Shown here: in pieces, positions 1 through 9,600 of the stretch
How the letters are laid out: every line of letters starts with the position of its first letter
Numbering within the stretch: the stretch's first letter is position 1
Assembly: GCA_015523545.1 (NCBI GenBank)
Contig: WAKB01000012.1
Location: 1-64,000, forward strand
Source of the DNA: Candidatus Geothermarchaeota archaeon
GTDB taxonomy: Archaea > Thermoproteota > Nitrososphaeria > Geothermarchaeales > JDFR-13
Length of the DNA: 64,000 nucleotides
Direction: 5' to 3'
Translations under genes and position numbers: made by a program
Notes under the pieces: model-generated
What the model was told of the DNA's origin: nothing
The model's database searches: none
The model's input: only the letters and a program-made list of their open reading frames with translations

Positions 1-663
1 GTCCCTAGCCACCCTCCCAACACCGAAGACATCCCCCTCCCCACCCTCCTCTGAGCAACATATCTCCTTAACCGCCCACGCCCTCACCCTACTATGTAGA
101 ACCCTTCTCAGCTCATCAATAGACCTGTGTCTAATATCCCCGCTAGATGGGAAGCCCCAGTAATCCTCGCCATCTATCTCGACATGCCTACCGAAAGCCT
201 CGATAAATCTCTTCAGCCCCCCATAGTCAGGCCTATACCTACCACCACTGATTATCACAGCCTCCATAAATGCCTCGGCCCTAGAGTAGTGTCCAGCCGG
301 CCTCTCACCTATACGCCTCATCAACAGAGCCCTGATACCCTCATACTCTATACATGCCCTGATGAACCCCCTATAGTCAATATCCATGCAGAGGAACTTC
401 TTGATTAGGGGGAGCACCTTCCTCAGGATTTGGAAGCTATCAGTAAATATCTCGACCCTTACCTCGGGGCGCCACCTATCACCACGTAGATACATCTTTA
501 CGGGTACGTACCCCTCCCCCGTGTTGAAGAGCCTAGTTACACGGGGAGGATCGTCAAGGTAGAGATGGGGATACGGCCCCCTCCCCATCCTCTCAAAGAA
601 GCTTATAACTTCATATGGCGGATCGGGCCTTAGTATAAATACGTGTCTCTCCACCCCAGTCAT
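1..663 (-). CDS. Partial HhH-GPD-type DNA glycosylase-like protein (N-terminal part; C-terminus off the left edge)
   Basis: Manual reverse translation from 663 down to 1 stays open: MTGVERHVFILRPDPPYEVISFFERMG...DIDYRGFIRACIEYEGIRALLMRRIGERPAGHYSRAEAFMEAVIISGGRYRPDYGG...VFGVGRVARD. Layout resembles the N-terminal half of AlkA/OGG-like glycosylases. Not in the ORF track because it is truncated. Confidence 0.5.
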   Translation of the reverse strand, partial: MTGVERHVFILRPDPPYEVISFFERMGRGPYPHLYLDDPPRVTRLFNTGEGYVPVKMYLRGDRWRPEVRVEIFTDSFQILRKVLPLIKKFLCMDIDYRGFIRACIEYEGIRALLMRRIGERPAGHYSRAEAFMEAVIISGGRYRPDYGGLKRFIEAFGRHVEIDGEDYWGFPSSGDIRHRSIDELRRVLHSRVRAWAVKEICCSEEGGEGDVFGVGRVARD

Positions 664-810
664 CGAACCACTTCCTAGGCCCCTATGGCCCATCTTCATC
701 GGGGCCTCTACACGGCCTATATAGGTATATACTCCCTGGTCTGGGATATAAAGAGTAGATACTCCTCCCAATAATTCTATCAGGAGGTATAGACGTTTGG
801 TGAAACCGCG

Positions 811-1206
811 ATGTTGAAGATAGCAGTCGCTACAAACGATGGCGAGACGATCTTCGGCGGCCACTTCGCACATGCAAAGAAGTTCAAGATCTACGCCTTC
901 GACCCTGAGAAGGGAGAGGTTAAGTACCTTGAGGAGAGGGAGAACCCGCTAGGGAAGCTTCCCGACTATGACAATCCCCATCAGGCTATGGAGGTCATGA
1001 ACGAGCTAAACATTCCACTGCACGGCATACCGAAGTATAACTGGCTCAAGGAGAATGTATTACCAGACGTTGATGTAGTCCTATGTGGAGGGGCGTGCCA
1101 GACCAGCTACCAGTTCTTTATGTCTGAGGGCGTGGTAGTCCTCTTCGACGAGCCAGGGAGGAAGGTGGAGGAGAGCGTAGAGACTGTAAAGGAGGTTGTC
1201 AAGTAG
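811..1206 (+). CDS. Dinitrogenase iron-molybdenum cofactor (NifX/NifB-type) domain protein
   Basis: MLKIAVATNDGETIFGGHFAHAKKFKIYAFD... fold signature; ORF with upstream AT-rich region. Confidence 0.75.
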   Translation: MLKIAVATNDGETIFGGHFAHAKKFKIYAFDPEKGEVKYLEERENPLGKLPDYDNPHQAMEVMNELNIPLHGIPKYNWLKENVLPDVDVVLCGGACQTSYQFFMSEGVVVLFDEPGRKVEESVETVKEVVK

Positions 1207-1238
1207 GATATATACTCCCAGCCACAATACTTTTTATC

Positions 1239-1469
1239 ATGAAGGCATTCGTCCTCCTGAAGGTGGATGTAGGTAGGCTATTCGACGTCCTCAACGAGGT
1301 TAAGAACGTCCCCAACGTGCTGGAGGCATACGCCATAACCGGCGAGTGGGACATCATAGCATGTATGGAGGTTGAGAAGCCGGAGAAGATCGCCGAGATC
1401 GTTGGCCAGAAGCTACAGGGCCTACCCGGAGTCAGGGGTACCCTCACATTCGTAGCTGTCTCGGAGTAG
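1239..1469 (+). CDS. Stand-alone Lrp/AsnC ligand-binding (RAM) domain protein
   Basis: 76 aa; MKAFVLLKVDVGRLFDVLNEVKNVPNVLEAYAITGEWDIIACMEV... typical AsnC_trans_reg pattern, no HTH. Confidence 0.85.
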   Translation: MKAFVLLKVDVGRLFDVLNEVKNVPNVLEAYAITGEWDIIACMEVEKPEKIAEIVGQKLQGLPGVRGTLTFVAVSE

Positions 1470-1478
1470 TTATCTGAG

Positions 1479-2948
1479 ATGTGGTTCCCAGCTGTAGGTA
1501 GCTACGGAATAGCCACTAGGATACACATAGCTACCCACGTGGGGCTCGAGGTACTGAGGGAGGGTGGAAACGTCTTCGACGCGGCCATAGCTACCAGTGC
1601 AGTACTCTCACTAGTCATACCACATACAGGCGGCCTTGGCGGGGATGGTTTCATACTGGGCCAGCTATCCAATGGGGAGCTAGTGGCCTATAACGGCTCC
1701 GGAAGGGCACCTAGAGACTTCCCGGCGGATAAGTTCATGGAGGAGAGGCCTAAGCGGGGCGGCCTAACCATATCAGTACCCGGCCTGGTGGACCTATGGA
1801 TCCATATATGGGAGGAGTATGGAAGCATTGATCTGAAGAGGCTCCTCCAGCCGGCGATATCACTGGCTGAGAACGGCTTCTACCCACCTAGGCAGCTCAT
1901 CGCGGCTGTCAATAGGCTATGGGACGAGCTCTCCCAGTACGAGTCGTGGAGGAGAACCTATGGAGCGGTTAGTAAGGCCCAGCCCCTAAGACAGAGGAGG
2001 CATGCATGGGTCCTGAGGCAGATAGCCAGGAAGGGATGGGAAGGCTTCTACAGTGGAAGGGTTGCCGAGGAGATCGTGGAGGAGCTAGGTAGGGAGGGTG
2101 CACACCTCTCCACACAAGACCTGGAGGAGCATAGGGGCGAGCCCATGGAGCCGATGAAGATCGAGTACAACGGCTACGAGGTATATGAGCTGCCACCCAA
2201 CACCCAGGGAGTAACAACCCTAGAGATACTGAGGTTCATGGATATCCTCGAGCTCGACAATAGGCAGAGGGATGGGGAATGGTGGCGACTATACTTCGAG
2301 GCCGCCACCCATGCATATAGCGATAGGGACAACTATGTAGGCGACCCCGACCACATGAGTATAAACCCATACACCCTCCTCGAGGAGAGGCACGTGTCGA
2401 GCCACATATCCAGCTTCAGACTAGGCGGGGGCGACACAACATTCTTCACCCTAGCTGATCGATACGGTAATAGGCTCGGCTTCATACAGAGCCTCTTCCA
2501 CCCCTTCGGGAGCGGATTAGTAGCGTTGGAGATCCCCTTCCAGAATAGACTGATAGGCTTCAGACCCGAGCCGGGGTACCCCAACAGCCCAGCCCCACTG
2601 AAGAGGCCGCTACACACACTATCCATACTCCTATACCGAGGCGATAATGACCTCGGTATAGTCGGCTGTGCAGGGGGTGACCTTAGGCCACAGATACATA
2701 CACAGGTCTTCAGCAACATCATCGACAGGGGTATGGATATCGGGAGAGCCGTCATGGAGCCGAGGGCCATGCTGATGTCCTGGGGAAGTGAGAGGAGGAT
2801 AGTCTCGGAGACCGAGATCGGGATTGGCGAGGAGAGGATTCCATATCCAGCGACATACGTAGGCGTGGTCCAGGTCCTCAGAAGTAGGGATGGCTACATA
2901 GAGGTATTCGCCGACGCTAGGGGAGGCGGTACAGCACAGGCCCTGTAA
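1479..2948 (+). CDS. Gamma-glutamyltransferase family protein (copy 1)
   Basis: GGNVFDAAIATSAVLSLVIPHTGGLGGDGF N-terminal motif; nucleophile region GGDTTFFTLADRYGN...FGSG. Confidence 0.85.
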   Translation: MWFPAVGSYGIATRIHIATHVGLEVLREGGNVFDAAIATSAVLSLVIPHTGGLGGDGFILGQLSNGELVAYNGSGRAPRDFPADKFMEERPKRGGLTISVPGLVDLWIHIWEEYGSIDLKRLLQPAISLAENGFYPPRQLIAAVNRLWDELSQYESWRRTYGAVSKAQPLRQRRHAWVLRQIARKGWEGFYSGRVAEEIVEELGREGAHLSTQDLEEHRGEPMEPMKIEYNGYEVYELPPNTQGVTTLEILRFMDILELDNRQRDGEWWRLYFEAATHAYSDRDNYVGDPDHMSINPYTLLEERHVSSHISSFRLGGGDTTFFTLADRYGNRLGFIQSLFHPFGSGLVALEIPFQNRLIGFRPEPGYPNSPAPLKRPLHTLSILLYRGDNDLGIVGCAGGDLRPQIHTQVFSNIIDRGMDIGRAVMEPRAMLMSWGSERRIVSETEIGIGEERIPYPATYVGVVQVLRSRDGYIEVFADARGGGTAQAL

Positions 2949-3023
2949 CAGAGACGTATATACGGCGCGATTTAAAGATATCCAAGTCTTTATAAGGCCA
3001 TTGATATTATCTACATATATGCA

Positions 3024-3848
3024 ATGTCTAAGGCACTAGCAGCGCTTGAGGGCGTCAGGAGGGCCGTCAGAGAGGCTCAGCATACAGATGCTATAGTACC
3101 TACTTGGCTGGCGCTCCTACCCGCCATCCTAGGTGCATTGGTCGGCATAATCTTCCTAGCCGCCATAGGCTCCCTACTAGTAGTTATGCCAGCCGCTACA
3201 ATAGGCCCAACAGTCGATGGTGATCTGCCACCGGGTATGGGAGCTGCATTCGCAGCATTTCTAGCTATGTTTACACTTGCAATGTTCCTAGGCCTAGTAG
3301 CGTTGGTAGTTCAGCTCTATGTTCTCTATAAATTTATAGATAGAAGGAACCAGCACATCAAGAGGACACAGATGATGTATGAGGATGTTGCCCAGATACT
3401 TGATGACCTAGGCTTCAAGGAGAGGGCCGAGGCGATAAGAAGATACGTAAGGGAGATGCAGTTCGAGGTTGGCGGTGAGAAGAGCGCCATACTCTGGGTG
3501 GTCCTAGTCTTCCTAATAAGCATAATAGCCTTCTATGTCTACCACTTCCTGAACAAGGACTTCTACAGGCATAGCAAGTATGAGCAGGGCATCCTAGAGG
3601 AGGTTAACAGGGTCTTCGAGGATGCGGGGGTCAGAACCATTGACCTAAGGAGCTATGTACCTGTCCAGGAGAGGAGCACTATCCTATACCTGATACTCTC
3701 GATAATCACCTTCGGAATCTTCACTATATACTGGATCTATACTTTGGCTAAGGATCCAAATGAGCATTTCATGAGCCACGCCAAGATCGAGCCAGACCTC
3801 CTAGCAGGTCTAGAGGAGCTAGTCAATAAACAGGCTAAGACAGAGTAG
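3024..3848 (+). CDS. Multi-TM membrane protein (DUF4234-like C-terminal half)
   Basis: Hydrophobic segments; ILYLILSIITFGIFTIYWIYTLAKDPNEHF resembles DUF4234; TATA-like ctttataagg upstream. Confidence 0.6.
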   Translation: MSKALAALEGVRRAVREAQHTDAIVPTWLALLPAILGALVGIIFLAAIGSLLVVMPAATIGPTVDGDLPPGMGAAFAAFLAMFTLAMFLGLVALVVQLYVLYKFIDRRNQHIKRTQMMYEDVAQILDDLGFKERAEAIRRYVREMQFEVGGEKSAILWVVLVFLISIIAFYVYHFLNKDFYRHSKYEQGILEEVNRVFEDAGVRTIDLRSYVPVQERSTILYLILSIITFGIFTIYWIYTLAKDPNEHFMSHAKIEPDLLAGLEELVNKQAKTE

Positions 3849-3920
3849 CCGAGAAGGCCCTCGACCCAAAAATCCTTTTTACTACTGGTTAGACCTAGTC
3901 TGGATACTGGGTAGGTATAG

Positions 3921-5396
3921 ATGGTACATGGTTCGCGGCACTACATGGTAGGCATTGGTAGGATGGGTATATCCACATTCTCCTACGAGTCCTCCAGACT
4001 CGGGATAGAGATCCTAGCCAGGGGTGGGAACGCCCTCGACGCATTCATAGCGGCCCAGCTAGCCATGGAGGCATATGAGCCGGGCTGGACAGGCCTAGGG
4101 GGAGGGGGCTTCACACTGATAGATGATGGGTCGGGGCCTCATTTCCTAGACTATCGGGAGACGGCCCCGACCAGGATCCTGGAGGCCGTCGAGCCAGACC
4201 AGGTATTAATGGAGGGGGTTCACTCAATAGCCGTGCCGGGAATGGGGCGTGGCCTGGAGGAGCTACATAGGAGATACGGCTCCATCCCCCTAAGCAGGAT
4301 CATAGAAACCGTTGTGGAGACGTTGGAGAGAGGGGTGAAGGCGACACCACTTCTATATGGTAGCCTCAGGACGTATAGGAGGGACCTCGATAAATTGGCT
4401 AGGCATGGGGGTAGAGAGCTGGGGATAGGATCTGAGCCACCCAGCATATGTAGCCCCATACAGGTCTCACGATACATAGAGACTCTTAGGAGGGTAATGA
4501 GAGAGGGCCTCGAGTCCCTATATACAGGAAGCCTAGCAAGGGAGCTAGTGGCAGAGCTCGAGTCTCTAGGGGGCGTAATCACCCTCGAAGACCTGGAGAG
4601 CTATAGGCCTGTTTGGAGAAGTCCACACAGAGCCTCGATACATGGTTATAGTATAGCAACCTCACCCCCACCTGGCAGCGGATACTCTGTAGCTAGGCTC
4701 CTAGGGGAGATGGTTGAGACAGGTGATGATCCGGCGGTTAAGCCTAATATACTCGTGGAGATCCATAGGGAGAGGGAGTTAATCGAGGATCCTGATATAG
4801 GCCTCGGGTACCCCCACGAGACGGCCCAGTTCACCATATATGATGGGGAGATGATCGTCTCATCCACCACTACGATAGAGTGTGTAATGGGATCCGGGGT
4901 CGTCTCTAAAAGTCTAGGGGTTATTCTGAATGACGAGCTCCACGACTTCTCGACAAGTGGTGATAGGAACAGGCTTAGACCACGGGCCAGGCCGAGGAGC
5001 AGCATGTCGCCAACCATAGTCTACCAGGGATCCACCCCTATACTGGCCCTAGGCTCATCAGGAGGGACTAGGATAGTGACCGCCGTCGCCCAGACCCTAT
5101 ACAACAGGCTCTTTAGAGGGCTCGACCTTCCATCCTCTGTGGAGTGGAGACGTATCCACTACGAGGCTAGGAGGGACGCATTCCTCTACGAACCATCGAG
5201 ATATACGGAGGAGGCTGTAGAGGCGGCTAGGGAGATGGGGAAACCCATCGTTAACGCCTCGATAAGGTATCCAAGCCCCTATAGGAAGGGTCTAAGCCTA
5301 CAGATGGGGGATGTAGAGGCAGTCGAGATAGATCCTCCACACAACCTATTCGTCTCTGATCCTAGGAAGGGTATGGGGGCGCTCAGTATAGGCTAG
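3921..5396 (+). CDS. Gamma-glutamyltransferase family protein (copy 2)
   Basis: GGNALDAFIAAQLAMEAYEPGWTGLGGGGFTLID; putative nucleophile region HETAQFTIYDGEMIVSSTTTIECVMGSG. Confidence 0.8.
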   Translation: MVHGSRHYMVGIGRMGISTFSYESSRLGIEILARGGNALDAFIAAQLAMEAYEPGWTGLGGGGFTLIDDGSGPHFLDYRETAPTRILEAVEPDQVLMEGVHSIAVPGMGRGLEELHRRYGSIPLSRIIETVVETLERGVKATPLLYGSLRTYRRDLDKLARHGGRELGIGSEPPSICSPIQVSRYIETLRRVMREGLESLYTGSLARELVAELESLGGVITLEDLESYRPVWRSPHRASIHGYSIATSPPPGSGYSVARLLGEMVETGDDPAVKPNILVEIHRERELIEDPDIGLGYPHETAQFTIYDGEMIVSSTTTIECVMGSGVVSKSLGVILNDELHDFSTSGDRNRLRPRARPRSSMSPTIVYQGSTPILALGSSGGTRIVTAVAQTLYNRLFRGLDLPSSVEWRRIHYEARRDAFLYEPSRYTEEAVEAAREMGKPIVNASIRYPSPYRKGLSLQMGDVEAVEIDPPHNLFVSDPRKGMGALSIG

Positions 5397-6301
5397 AGAG
5401 GCTCGAGATTCATGTATAGACTCCTGATATTCACGACCAGCTTATAGAGATCATCCCCCACGTCGCTAAGCTTCTCATAGATATGCTCGATATCAGCTGC
5501 GGTCATGTCCCTAGCCCTAGCCACGTTGTCCCTAATATATTCCAAGAGGTTTAGAGAGGTGTTTAGTACTGATATGTATAGGTTTACGTCGTCACAGATC
5601 CTAAGATTCACCGCCGCCAGGAAGTTCACCTTAGCGAAGGGATCCGCATTAATCTCCATAAGCCTCTTCTTGATAAAGGGGTTCGCAATCTTCAGTAGGC
5701 TACGGTTAACCTTCTCAAGGCCGTAGTCCTCATACTCCTCCAGACTCTTCTTCCTCAGGTCACTAGTTATCCAGCTGCTGTAGACATCATAGACTATTTC
5801 ACGGCCACGGGGATGCTTCTTATAATGGTTAAGCCCCTTGAGGAACTTGGATATCCTCTTGCAATGCCTAGCGACGGTCTGGTATAGATAGTCCACTATC
5901 TCGTAGAGCCCCTTGATGAAGGGCTCAAGGTCATTGACTATGATATCCGTCCTATTCGGATTTATGGAGACGGCTAGGAGGGTCTTACTCTTAGCCTCCT
6001 CCAACATGTCGATCCAAATCGAGATCTTGTCACAGAGGTTCATACCCTCCTTTTTCACGAGGGACATCTCACGGTTAAAGTTATGTAGTAGCCAGACGAC
6101 GTGGGCCACCAGGGTATTCCTAGCCTCAGGCCTATCGTCACGGAGGAGGTTGTGAAAATCACCTAGGTCCAGCTCATCCCCACCCCTCTTATAAACAGCT
6201 CTCCGAATCAGGTATCCAGGCTCCCACTCCATAGCCAGCCTAATCTCAGCGTCACCGTACCATATCGAGACCTCTATAATATCCTCCTCTTGTTGGGACA
6301 T
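5393..6301 (-). CDS. Hypothetical mostly helical protein
   Basis: 302-aa ORF with codon usage like its neighbours; no recognised motif. Confidence 0.55.
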   Translation of the reverse strand: MSQQEEDIIEVSIWYGDAEIRLAMEWEPGYLIRRAVYKRGGDELDLGDFHNLLRDDRPEARNTLVAHVVWLLHNFNREMSLVKKEGMNLCDKISIWIDMLEEAKSKTLLAVSINPNRTDIIVNDLEPFIKGLYEIVDYLYQTVARHCKRISKFLKGLNHYKKHPRGREIVYDVYSSWITSDLRKKSLEEYEDYGLEKVNRSLLKIANPFIKKRLMEINADPFAKVNFLAAVNLRICDDVNLYISVLNTSLNLLEYIRDNVARARDMTAADIEHIYEKLSDVGDDLYKLVVNIRSLYMNLEPL

Positions 6302-6421
6302 CCCAGTATAAATATTGCTTTGGAAGCGATATATCGGGGGATGGGCCTACTAAACCGCCATACCCGTTACAGCATTGGGTAGACATCTATATTTACGGTG
6401 AACCCCCTTTAGCTATATGAC

Positions 6422-6835
6422 ATGAAGGGGATACTCAGAACCGTTGAGGACAGGATATTCCTCGTGAAGACAGAGGATGGTAGGTACAACACGCTCGACC
6501 TCAGGGATAAGCCTGAGAAGAGCGGCCTCTCACCCATGGAGACCATGTTATTCGCGGCGGCCGGCTGCTCCGCGATAGACGTCCTAGTCATCCTCACCAA
6601 GAAGCGCTACGAGGTGAGGGAGCTGATAATGGAGATAGAGGGTAGGAGGAGGGAGGAGCACCCCAAGATATGGGAATACATCAAGTATCGATACATAGTC
6701 AGGGGAAGGGGGATAAAACCGGAGGACGTTGAGAAGGCTATCCAGCTCAGCCTAAATAAGTACTGCAGCGCCACGATAACACTTGTACGTGCAGGCGCCA
6801 AGCTAGAGTGGGAATATAGGGTGGAGGAGGAGTGA
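6422..6835 (+). CDS. OsmC family protein
   Basis: MLFAAAGCSAIDVLVILTKKR and LNKYCSATITL Cys motifs. Confidence 0.85.
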   Translation: MKGILRTVEDRIFLVKTEDGRYNTLDLRDKPEKSGLSPMETMLFAAAGCSAIDVLVILTKKRYEVRELIMEIEGRRREEHPKIWEYIKYRYIVRGRGIKPEDVEKAIQLSLNKYCSATITLVRAGAKLEWEYRVEEE

Positions 6836-7299
6836 CGACACTCAAAGACATCATCGATGAGGGCGAGGTAGATCTAGATAGGTTCAACCAGCTCTTCAAA
6901 GAGGTGAGCAACTACAGCAGGCTGATAGGGACTAGATACGTGGAGATCAGGAGGGGATATGCGAAGGCTGTTGCCGAATATAGGGAGGAGCTGGCTAGGA
7001 GCGGAGGAATACTACACGGCGGCGCCATAATGGGCATGCTGGACGAGGTATCTGGGGTAGCCGCAGCCACCGTTAACCCCGGGGATGAGCAGGTCACTAT
7101 CGAGCTAAAGATAAACTTTATGAGGCCTCTCCACAGTGGGAACAGCCCCTATACGTTGGAGGGCGAAGTGCTGAGGAGTGGGAGGACGACGATAGTGGTT
7201 ATGGGGAGGATATACGACTCGGAGGGGAAGTTATCAGCCGTATCCATAGGGACGTGGTACATACTGTACGACCGTTCAAAGGCTCATCTTAAGGGGTGA
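6832..7299 (+). CDS. PaaI-type hotdog-fold thioesterase
   Basis: LHGGAIMGMLDEVSGVAA... IELKINFMRPLHSG; GTG start overlapping the upstream stop. Confidence 0.85.
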   Translation: MTTLKDIIDEGEVDLDRFNQLFKEVSNYSRLIGTRYVEIRRGYAKAVAEYREELARSGGILHGGAIMGMLDEVSGVAAATVNPGDEQVTIELKINFMRPLHSGNSPYTLEGEVLRSGRTTIVVMGRIYDSEGKLSAVSIGTWYILYDRSKAHLKG

Positions 7300-7336
7300 T
7301 AATAAGGATATATTATACTTATTTGGAGGCGGTTCC

Positions 7337-8362
7337 GTGAAGATAGGTGTGGTAGGGGGCGGGGCTATAGGGCTCTATACAGCCTATGAAGCCCTGAAGA
7401 GGGGATATGAAGTAGACCTCTACGAGGCGAGGACTAGAATCGGCGACTCCGCATCCGGTAGGATGCCCGGCCTCCTAATGGCTATTGATAGGCCCTTCCA
7501 CAGCTTCAAGAACAGGCTTGTAATGAGGGGTATGAAGCTCCACAGAGAGCTATCCCGAGAAATAGGCTATGAAATCAGGGATGTGGAGCTGGTACTCCCC
7601 TTTGACTCTCCACTCCTCGATAGGCTCATGTGGATAGCTAGGCTCTACATGAGATACTTCGGCTTTAACGTGGAGATCGTAAGGGGTGAAGAGCTTAGGA
7701 GGCGTTACCCAGAGATAAATAGTAGGTTCATAGGAGCCGTGAGGATGGAGGGCTTCGGCATAGTAGACCCTCTAGACGTACTCCTAACGCTTCAGGAGAG
7801 GATAACGTCGATGGGGGGAGGTATATTCCTCGGATACCGCGTACCACCTCTCCACGACAAGGTTATCAACGGGGTTGAGTATGACGCCGTAGTTATAGCG
7901 GCGGGGCCACATACCAGGGAGCTATCGAGGAACGTGGATCCCAAACCCCCTAGGCAGAGGTTTGGAAAGGGGATTTATGCGGTTACCTCCCTAGAGCTGG
8001 ACTATATACTTGTTAAGTTTAGGGTCACCAGCTGGAAATACACCCGGGGCTATGGCTTCGCCCCATACTATAAGGGGATAGGATCTGTATATGGAGCCAC
8101 ATTTTCATGGGCACCCGCCAAGGAGGACTACGATGCCGACTACAGCCTAATATCACAGGCGCTTGAGATAGGATCTGACATGGTTAGTGAGAAGCCCAAC
8201 ATAATATCGGTACACTGTGTCCCCAGGGTCGTCAACTACCCGGGTGGGGACTGGATAATCAGGATCAGGAGGGGATTCGCCATGACATATGGAATATCCA
8301 CTCCAGGCTTCACAGCAGCCCCAGCCATAGCCAGATATATCCTGGATAGGCTCAAGCCATAG
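7337..8362 (+). CDS. FAD-dependent oxidoreductase (DAO family)
   Basis: MKIGVVGGGAIGLYTAYEALKRGYEVDLYEA Rossmann motif; C-terminal MTYGISTPGFTAAPAIARYI. Confidence 0.85.
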   Translation: MKIGVVGGGAIGLYTAYEALKRGYEVDLYEARTRIGDSASGRMPGLLMAIDRPFHSFKNRLVMRGMKLHRELSREIGYEIRDVELVLPFDSPLLDRLMWIARLYMRYFGFNVEIVRGEELRRRYPEINSRFIGAVRMEGFGIVDPLDVLLTLQERITSMGGGIFLGYRVPPLHDKVINGVEYDAVVIAAGPHTRELSRNVDPKPPRQRFGKGIYAVTSLELDYILVKFRVTSWKYTRGYGFAPYYKGIGSVYGATFSWAPAKEDYDADYSLISQALEIGSDMVSEKPNIISVHCVPRVVNYPGGDWIIRIRRGFAMTYGISTPGFTAAPAIARYILDRLKP

Positions 8363-8421
8363 CTGGATAGACCGATTTATAAGCGTTACATAGAGAATCC
8401 CCAAGATTCCGGGTGTAGGGA

Positions 8422-9600
8422 TTGGAGATTAAGGGGCTGAACAGGGAGGTAGCGCTAATCATAGCCGCCGTATTCCTATACTTCACATCTCTCGGCGGCA
8501 TAGGCTCGGTCATATCCCGTTTCAGCCGTGAACTGGGTGCGGCCACGTTTGAGACGGGGCTAATATTCTCGCTGGGCCCCATGATAGGTGTGCTGACCAG
8601 GCTCCCCACAGGTGTCCTCGCGGATAGGTATGGGAGTAAATACTTCATGATGCTTGGCGGGATGGCTGTAACCATATCTGCACTCTACGCCTCAACAGTC
8701 TCGAGTCCACAGGAGGTTTATGTAGTGAGGGCTCTACAGGGCCTCTCAATGGGACTATTCATCTCTGCATCGATAGCGGCTGTATCGATATATGGATACA
8801 TAGAGTATCTAAGGCAGCTCCTATCATATAGGGCTGCCGTGATCTCCCTATCAGCATTGATAGGCCCCCTAATAGCCACCAGCTTCGTGGATCTATATGG
8901 CTATGCAGCGGCCTTCTACCTCCTAGCAGTCTTCGGCATATCATCAATCGTAGCCTCGGCACTACTCCCTGATAAGAAGCTCTACCGTGGGCGGGGCTCC
9001 GCACCCAGGGTCCTAGAGGTGATTAGGAACGGGGTTGTGGCCACCCTACTAATCCTACCCCTAGTGAATGGCGGGGTCTTCTTCGCCCTGAACAGCCTAC
9101 TACAGGACCATGTATATACACTTGGCCAGCCATCGATCACGATCGGTAAAGCACTATTTGTGGCCGGGCTTACAGGCCTGGTCTCACGGCTATACGCCGT
9201 CAAGCTCATAGACAGGATAGGCTCAGTATCTACACTATCACTAGGAGTGGTGCTGGAGGCCGTGGGTATGATTATACTCATCCCATGGAATGGAGAGCTT
9301 ATACAGCTACTCATCGCCATGGGCATGTTTGGATGGGGGATTGGACTCACAGTCCCCAGTGGACAGTACATCCTCCTTAGCAACGTGGCTGAGGACACTA
9401 GGAACACGGCCACGGCCTTCTACGCGACGGGCTTCGACATAGGGGGAACAGCTGGAGTCATAGGATTCTCATACATAGCTGGTGAGATGGGTTTCAACGC
9501 GTCGTATATGGCTATGGCAATTATACTCTTCGCCGCCAGCGCTACTCTCTACACCCTCCTCAGAATGGCTTGTAGAGCTAGGGCGACCACCTCCTCCTGA
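8422..9600 (+). CDS. Major facilitator superfamily transporter
   Basis: 12-TM pattern; [21 protein letters not shown] loop motif; TTG start. Confidence 0.85.
   Translation: MEIKGLNREVALIIAAVFLYFTSLGGIGSVISRFSRELGAATFETGLIFSLGPMIGVLTRLPTGVLADRYGSKYFMMLGGMAVTISALYASTVSSPQEVYVVRALQGLSMGLFISASIAAVSIYGYIEYLRQLLSYRAAVISLSALIGPLIATSFVDLYGYAAAFYLLAVFGISSIVASALLPDKKLYRGRGSAPRVLEVIRNGVVATLLILPLVNGGVFFALNSLLQDHVYTLGQPSITIGKALFVAGLTGLVSRLYAVKLIDRIGSVSTLSLGVVLEAVGMIILIPWNGELIQLLIAMGMFGWGIGLTVPSGQYILLSNVAEDTRNTATAFYATGFDIGGTAGVIGFSYIAGEMGFNASYMAMAIILFAASATLYTLLRMACRARATTSS

Noticed and set aside
127-408. 93-aa plus-strand ORF
   Set aside because: Lies opposite a longer minus-strand open frame (1..663) with coding character; low-complexity composition typical of antisense ORFs.
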